Shown: positions 42,701 through 64,000 of the stretch, one piece after another
Layout: each line of letters opens with the position of its first letter
How positions within the stretch are numbered: position 1 is the first letter of the stretch
Origin: Amorphochlora amoebiformis
Lineage: Eukaryota; Cercozoa; Chlorarachniophyceae
Reading direction: 5' to 3'
NCBI GenBank assembly: GCA_054601695.1
Contig: BAAHQB010000017.1
Coordinates: 434,001-498,000, forward strand
DNA length: 64,000 nt
The notes under the pieces: generated by a model
The model's database searches: none
The model's input: the letters and a program-made list of their open reading frames with translations, nothing else
What the model was told of the DNA's origin: nothing
Translations under genes and position numbers: made by a program

Positions 42701-42927
42701 CAGTCACCGTTGATTATGAATTAAGCTTTATTTACGATAGATAGACTTCCGTCCTTCTAACTCACACTATGCTGTTTGACCTGAAGGTGGTACAAATACT
42801 TGAATGCATGTATACTGTTTGTACACTATTACTGTATTTCTATAATATCTAGAGTATATAGAGTATTTTTATATATATTCGCATGTATATATGTATGTAC
42901 AAACAAAACATAATTTATATTTGTATA

Positions 42928-42964
<37 letters not shown>

Positions 42965-43243
42965 CGTATAAATGTATATTATGTAAGTAAATTATGCCTA
43001 GGAACACATATCGATGTAACATCTGGAATATACAGAAACATATATAAATATATATATATGTATATATATACATTATTATAAAATATATATATATATATAT
43101 ATATGGACATATATGCATATACATGTATATACGTATAGTATTATGTATTTACATATGTGTAAGTGTATATGTACTCATATATACATATATATATATATAT
43201 AAACATATGTATATATATATACATGTTTATATTTATATATCTA

Positions 43244-43303
<60 letters not shown>

Positions 43304-43391
43304 ATATGTATATATCTACGGTACATGCATAAGCTAGATAAACCCACAAATGCATATATTCATAGACATCATATTATATATATATATATAC

Positions 43392-43440
<49 letters not shown>

Positions 43441-43504
43441 GAAATATATAAATATATACACATATCATGCGCAAACAAATAAACACACACACACACACAC
43501 ATAC

Positions 43505-43536
<32 letters not shown>

Positions 43537-43647
43537 ATATATTATATATATATATATATATATATAAAATAAAACAAAAAATCAATAAAATATATACAAA
43601 CGCTACCTCAGCATTGTCTCGAAACATGTCAAGTTTTACATCCCTCC

Positions 43648-51387
<7,740 letters not shown>

Positions 51388-51520
51388 GTTGGCTGGAGAA
51401 AGAAAAATTACAATTTTACTCCACCACTATAATTTCAAGTTTATTCCAATGTAATCATTGCAACCTTTGACCTATACGAGATGATGTATACTGCCCTCTA
51501 TCCACATCGTTAATGGGTTC

Positions 51521-51618
<98 letters not shown>

Positions 51619-52668
51619 TATATGTATATATATTTATATATATATATTGTACATATATGTATATCATCATCACCTGCCGGCCATCTGCTTAAGAGCTTGC
51701 CTAAGAAAACAGCCAAAAAATCGCCAAAAACAGGAAACAATCCATATCTTCTCAATATTTTAGCCTAAAGCATGACAACATACAAGCAACCATGTACTCT
51801 CTTGCCCTTACACCCAAGACACAATTCCCAAATTTCCACAACATGTTATAAATCTCTGTTATAAATCTCTGTGACAATCTCAAAAAGCCCTTCGGAGCCC
51901 GCAATACATTCATACCAGGACCCCAGATAGGACTCGTACAGTTAAAGTCGGGGTTTTTACTCCATTCGGGAGAACGCCGCGGGCCGAGGAATTTTGATCG
52001 GGAGATGCAACACGAAATATACGGCCGATGACGCCATATCAACGATACAGACACGTCACACGTCCCTAAACCACTAAATCACGCGTCAAGACTGGAAGGA
52101 GAGCAAGGAAGGGAGCCAAATGTTGAAACCCGAGAGCATGTGGAGAGTCTCCGAATCCTCTCAGAATCTAATCATCGGGATTCACGGGTTTTGTATTCTT
52201 TTTTCGGGTTAATCACCGGTAATACCAGGGATTACACCATACGCAAGTATCTCCGATGGCTTCTCATGGAAACCCGCTTGGAAGCCCTCTTCTCGGGCTA
52301 GTTTGTGTGTTTGGGGGGGGAATAGTCATCAGAACATTGGCTCAAATATTCAAGTCTCCAAAGCTGGTCAACAAAAATATTCACTTACATTCTTGAGATT
52401 GTCTTCGTATGCGCTATGCTCACCACTGCCAATATTTCCTCACGACGTTTTGAAGGCAATATTACTACATGCATATTATCATATCCTTCAAAAATATACA
52501 AAACAAACGTGTTGGGGATGTGTTCTACTCTGTTGGCTTCTTCTATGTCCGTGGCCGGGCTATGTAATTGATTTGTGCTGATTGGATGATCCCTTTCTCT
52601 CAACAAACTCTGTAACTCTCTCTCTGTGTCTCTCTTCCTCATCTTATTATTCCTCTTCCATGTATTAG
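51388..52668. other. Divergent region between DUF389 gene and MoaE gene
   Basis: Holds a TA tract at 51528-51650 and otherwise unique DNA. GC is higher at 51900-52180 (GAACGCCGCGGGCCGAGG and similar). It should contain both promoters and the missing first exon of the MoaE gene. A pyrimidine tract (CTCTCTCTGTGTCTCTCTTC) leads into the acceptor at 52667-52668. No certain coding exon was found. Confidence 0.45.
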
Positions 52669-55675
<3,007 letters not shown>

Positions 55676-55799
55676 CTTAAGAACGATTTCCGCTTTGCTT
55701 TAATCTGTGTTTCTGTGCCATTGTAAATCATGATATGTGTACTGATGTAGTAAATCATGATATGTCTATATATATATATATATTACTAGTATATATATA

Positions 55800-55840
<41 letters not shown>

Positions 55841-56285
55841 TATAAATATAATTATATATACTTATATCTGGCATATATACAACAAAACAATCTTCTGAAG
55901 AAAACTCAGCCGCACCACTGCAACAGTGCATCTGCTAGCATCTAGTAACCTTCACTGGGCTAGACTATTTATGATTTCATGACTACGCTACGTGTTGACA
56001 CGTGTACGGCCAACCTCACCAAAATTCAAAACACGGGGGTCCCGATAGCACCGAAAGACTCCAACTTTTAGCTCAATGATATGCATTTGGAGACCCGTCG
56101 GAGACCGTGAGCTTCCGGTGAACTTTGGTACTACTGTACGTGTGATCAGATGCCGCCGAACTGGACTAGACCTGATGGTGGTTCTGTTTAGGAATGTTTA
56201 TGTTGGAGTGGGTATAAATGTATATATATATATATGTATGTATATATATATATATATTTATGTATATTGTACATGTATGTATACG

Positions 56286-56331
<46 letters not shown>

Positions 56332-56553
56332 GCATATATATACCTCGTGCATATATTACATATTTACACATATGTATACATACATTTGTATACACATATT
56401 TTTATATATATATATATATATATCACGTATAAATATATACATTTTATATATTATATATCTCTACATACACTTATGCAGACATCGTTATATATATGTATAA
56501 GTATACACGCATGACATATACATATAAATCTACATACACTTTCTATATATTAC
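55676..56553. other. Region after MoaE, CTAG-containing, one open minus frame
   Basis: 55780-55870 is TA repeat. 55900-56170 is unique and holds several CTAG (GCTAGCATCTAGTAACC, GGGCTAGAC). On the minus strand a frame open from about 56187 to a TAG near 56000 reads [18 protein letters not shown] and could be a terminal exon, but the plus strand is also open here ([18 protein letters not shown]). I cannot choose, so no gene is called. Confidence 0.35.
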
Positions 56554-57678
<1,125 letters not shown>

Positions 57679-57737
57679 CTGTATATATATATACATATAT
57701 ATATATATATACATTATATATATTACTTATGTATTAC

Positions 57738-57768
<31 letters not shown>

Positions 57769-57804
57769 CATAGTACGAAAACACACATATATATTTTGTA
57801 TGTA

Positions 57805-57875
<71 letters not shown>

Positions 57876-57882
57876 ATGTGTA

Positions 57883-57941
<59 letters not shown>

Positions 57942-58016
57942 AATGCATAGGCAACATATGTTTGTTGATAGTATATGTATATTTATGAACCTATATGTAT
58001 ACATATGCATGTACAT

Positions 58017-58075
<59 letters not shown>

Positions 58076-58240
58076 CATATATAAATATGTATACATATAT
58101 ACATATATATATATATACCTGTAGTAAAAAGATACATATGATATATATACATATATATATATATAATATATAATATACACCTATATTTATGCATACATAC
58201 ATATATATGTATGTGTATATATATTTATATATATATATAT

Positions 58241-58292
<52 letters not shown>

Positions 58293-58390
58293 ATATATAG
58301 AAACATACATATGATATGTAGATATAATATATGTATATATGTATGAATATATACATACATATATATATATATATATACATGCATCTGTAC

Positions 58391-58431
<41 letters not shown>

Positions 58432-58467
58432 CACAAACACACACGCACACATACATACATACATATA

Positions 58468-58555
<88 letters not shown>

Positions 58556-58611
58556 CACAAACACACACGCACACATACATACATACATACATATATATAT
58601 ATATATATTAC

Positions 58612-58664
<53 letters not shown>

Positions 58665-58731
58665 ACACGTACACACTAAATGCATGTACTCATACATATT
58701 TATATACAGAAACGCACACACACACACATAT

Positions 58732-58781
<50 letters not shown>

Positions 58782-58797
58782 GATAATATATATAATA

Positions 58798-58840
<43 letters not shown>

Positions 58841-58951
58841 ATATAATCCAATACCCAAGCACTAAATGTTCGTATTTATACATATACACACAAAAACACA
58901 TAAATATGCATATAGAATATAAATATATATATATATATATATACACACACA

Positions 58952-58991
<40 letters not shown>

Positions 58992-59005
58992 TATCAAAGT
59001 ACATT

Positions 59006-60471
<1,466 letters not shown>

Positions 60472-60507
60472 CTAGTATATATATATATATATATATATAT
60501 CTATATA

Positions 60508-60546
<39 letters not shown>

Positions 60547-60549
60547 ATA

Positions 60550-61272
<723 letters not shown>

Positions 61273-61487
61273 ATATATTTATATGTATATCATACTATAC
61301 TATGCAGTGTATACACATGTAATGTACACATACATATAATACCAATCATATGAGCCGCATTATTATTATTCGAAATCGAATAATTTTTCGTCGTGAGCGC
61401 CCTGTGGCCTCCTGAGAGTTAAGAATTAGCATTACGGCATTATGTTAATACATGTATATTGATGTGTGCATCTTGCATAATGTACGT

Positions 61488-61522
<35 letters not shown>

Positions 61523-61559
61523 GCACAAGCTGCTGTATTAGATATGAGATTAGGTTTAG

Positions 61560-61807
61560 GGTCTGAGCGCTCTCTCTTTCTCTCTCTCTCTATACAATAT
61601 ATAAACATCTATATCTATATCTGAGTCATTACTACGTATATATGTCTATCACTCGCGGTCCGTATATATGATATTGATTAGCTCGTAACGTATTACTGTA
61701 AGCGATTTCCCCCTTCTCTCTCTCTTACCTCTCTTTTATCTCTCTCTCTTACCTCTCTTTTATCTCTCTCTCTTACCTCTCTTTTATCTCTCTCTCTTAC
61801 CTCTCTT

Positions 61808-61853
<46 letters not shown>

Positions 61854-62277
61854 TATCTCTCTCTCTCTCGCTTATCTCTCTCTCTCTCGCTTATCTCTCT
61901 CTCTCAACTCTCTCTTCCTCTCTCTTATATATCTCTCTCAACTCTCTCTTCCTCTCTCTTATATCTCTACTCTCTCTTCCTCTCTCTTATCTCTCCCTCT
62001 CGTACCTCTCTCTCATCTCCTCTCTCTACCTCTCTCTAATCTCTCTCCCACTTACCTCTCCCTCATCTCTCTCTCTCTCACCTCTCCCTCATCTCTCTCT
62101 CTCTCTCTCCCGATTTCTCTCTCTTCTCTCTCTCCCTCCTGTTTCTCTCTCTCTTCTCTCTCTTACCTCTCCCTACCTCTCTTATCTCTCTCTCTCTTAT
62201 CTCTCTCTCTCTTATCTCTCTCTCTCTCACCTCCCTCTTTACCTCTCTTATCTCCCTCTTTCTCTTACCTCTATCTC

Positions 62278-62309
<32 letters not shown>

Positions 62310-62452
62310 TACCTCTCTCTCCCTCTCTTATCTCTCTCTCTCTCTCTTACCTCTCTCTCCCTCTCTTATCTTTCTCTCTCTCTTACCTCTCTCTCTCTCT
62401 CCTCTCTCTTTCTCTCTCTTATCCCTCTCTCTCTTTTTTTTCTCTCTCTCTA
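61560..62452 (+). repeat. CT-rich satellite with higher-order units
   Basis: About 900 bases of CTCTCT broken by TTATC, TTACC and TTTATC spacers, giving local units such as TTACCTCTCTTTTATCTCTC (five copies at 61728-61815) and GCTTATCTCTCTCTCTC. No coding sequence. Confidence 0.96.
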
Positions 62453-62598
62453 GAGATAAGAGAGAAATTGATAGAGAGAAAGAGAGAGAGAGATAAGAGA
62501 GAGAGTGAGAGAGATAAGAGAGGGAGAGAGAGGTAAGAGAGAGAAGAGAGAGATAAGAGAGAGAGAGAGATAAGAGAGAGAGATAAGAGAGAGAAACA

Positions 62599-62629
<31 letters not shown>

Positions 62630-62635
62630 TGAGAG
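62453..62635. repeat. GA-rich inverted partner of the CT satellite
   Basis: The strand composition switches abruptly at 62450-62453 (CTCTCTCTAGAGATAAGAGAGA) to GAGAGATAAGAGAG for 180 bases, then back to CT at 62636 (GAGAGCTCTCACTTATC). Both switch points are palindromic (CTAGAG; GAGAGCTCTC), so the region can form a long hairpin or cruciform. Confidence 0.93.
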
Positions 62636-62851
62636 CTCTCACTTATCTCTCTCTCTCTCTATCTTTCTCTCTCTTATCTCTCTCTCTCTATCTTTCTCTC
62701 TCTCTCTCTTCAATCTCTCTTTCTCCAACCCCGTCCACGCCCTCCCTCGTTTGACGCTCCCTTAAGGGGGTTAGAGAAAGCCTATGGTTTGAAATTTACC
62801 TTGTGACGTATGCCGACTTGATTTGTCTTTTGATTCAACTGACCTGTAGTT

Positions 62852-62915
<64 letters not shown>

Positions 62916-62997
62916 GTATGTGTATGTACATATATGTATATGTATTATATCTAACTATATATGCATATATGCATATATGCATATATGCATATATATA

Positions 62998-63041
<44 letters not shown>

Positions 63042-63159
63042 CATCATATATAGTTCCAGAGCCCGAGAGATAATAATATTCGAGAAATAGAGGGGAAAAA
63101 CTGAAGAAGGGAAAAAAAAAAAACAAGACAAGATTTGGAAACAGAGCGCCCGAACAAGA

Positions 63160-63545
63160 GAGCTCACGAGCGAGAGTTAGAGCTCGAGAATGAGATTTCA
63201 TGAGAGATAGTTCGAGCTTCAAGAATAGCAGGAGAGCTAGCTCGAGAGTAAGAGAGCTCGCTCTAGTATCAGAGAGCTCGCTCGAATATAAGAGAGCTCG
63301 CTCGATTATAAGAGAGCTCGCTCGAGAGAGAGAGAGAGAGCCCGGTCGAGAATGAGAGAGCTCGCTCACTCGAGAGTGAGAGAGAGGAGAGAGTTCGAAC
63401 TCGAGAATGAGAGAGAGAGAGAGACAGCTCGCTCGAGAATGAGAGAGAGAGAGAGAATGAGAGGGCGAGCTCGAGGATGAGAGAAGAGAGAGAGAGAGAG
63501 AGAGAGAGCGATCTCGAGAATGAGAGAGAGAGAGCTCGAGCAAGA
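63160..63545. repeat. GAGAGCTCGCTCGA minisatellite
   Basis: Degenerate units around AGAGAGCTCGCTCGA(A/G) plus TATAA or GAGTGAG, about ten copies between 63230 and 63540, embedded in GA-rich DNA. The unit is itself palindromic at GAGCTC. Frames over it are low-complexity artefacts. Confidence 0.88.
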
Positions 63546-63659
63546 TTTTGGGAGTTGGAATGTTTGGAGGATGTTTGGACTTTCGGAGGGAGTGACGGCG
63601 GGCTTTTCGGTCTCGAATACTGTTCTCTCCCAACAGAAGCTCCTATATGTGTTGAGTAT

Positions 63660-63730
63660 ATCCGAATGTATATGTATATATATATGAGTTTTAGTTATAT
63701 ATATATATATACATATGTATGTATATTAAT

Positions 63731-63767
<37 letters not shown>

Positions 63768-63931
63768 GTATTCGTTGGATAAATCTGTTACTATCACCTT
63801 ATTTTCCTTGGAATATATCTGTGTCGAAGATTTCGTAATAAATCGTTATATATATATATACATATATATACATACATATATAATATATATATATATATAT
63901 ATATACATGTATTATATATATTTATATAAAT

Positions 63932-63979
<48 letters not shown>

Positions 63980-64000
63980 TACATATATATATATATATGT
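63660..64000. repeat. TA microsatellite to window end, no gene seen
   Basis: TA/TATG repeats with one unique stretch at 63774-63845 (GTTGGATAAATCTGTTACTA and following) that shows no convincing exon. Confidence 0.85.

Noticed and set aside
52303-52642. Open frames on both strands upstream of MoaE
   Set aside because: Neither has a family motif, both need non-ATG or weak starts, and neither joins the acceptor at 52668 in phase.
62782-63633. Minus-strand frame of about 280 codons rich in Leu/Ser/Arg
   Set aside because: Most of it reads through GA-rich minisatellite and TA repeat. Only the 62812-62856 piece looks like an exon.

Overview
This window looks like nuclear DNA of an intron-rich microbial eukaryote. 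The gene families suggest an alga or other protist, but I cannot name the lineage. Evidence: coding sequence is split into many short exons by GT-AG introns; there are no bacterial-style operons; most of the remaining DNA is (TA)n, (CA)n and (CT)n microsatellite; and there are interstitial TTAGGG arrays. By eye more than half of the window is simple-sequence DNA, so long Tyr/Ile, Leu/Ser or Arg/Glu open frames are microsatellite artefacts. The real genes had to be rebuilt exon by exon from splice sites, reading phase and protein motifs.

Four genes are well supported, with every junction in phase. (1) A 13-exon, 650-residue FAD-linked oxidase of the PCMH / aldonolactone-oxidase type, minus strand, 32067 to 22761. 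(2) An 11-exon, 443-residue type II membrane protein resembling a conserved algal/protist glycosyltransferase-like family, plus strand, 32310 to 42011. It is head-to-head with gene 1, with only 242 bp between start codons. (3) A DUF389 multi-pass membrane protein, minus strand, 51387 to about 43648, 16 exons in my model. (4) Molybdopterin synthase large subunit (MoaE/MOCS2B), plus strand, about 52669 to 55675, lacking only its first exon.

Two genes are moderately supported. One is a peptidase-C13-like protein (15835 down to at least 11193, possibly ending at 10662). The other is a 410-residue gene (16561 to 20557) with a ubiquitin-like-looking segment; it is divergent from the C13-like gene. 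Weaker chains of minus-strand exons lie in 0.8-10.5 kb and 56-63 kb; I describe them without a function.

Layout: 0-0.5 kb CTAG-rich island; 0.5-10.5 kb weak minus-strand exons in TA repeats, with telomere-like arrays and a SINE-like repeat; 10.6-15.8 kb C13-like gene; 16.5-20.6 kb ubiquitin-like gene; 22.3-22.8 kb CTAG island; 22.8-32.1 kb oxidase; 32.3-42.0 kb glycosyltransferase-like gene; 42.0-42.7 kb CTAG island; 43.6-51.4 kb DUF389 gene; 52.7-55.7 kb MoaE; 56-61 kb weak minus-strand exons; 61.5-63.5 kb CT/GA tracts and a GAGCTC-rich minisatellite.

The most unusual signals are structural. Several exons are accompanied by tandem, partly decayed copies of their own edge plus the adjoining splice site, separated by (TA)n. 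Acceptor-side copies always lie upstream of the intact exon and donor-side copies downstream. CTAG-rich islands sit in the gaps between convergent gene ends. A perfect 74-bp inverted repeat pair marks a dispersed element. The genes show no obvious shared pathway.
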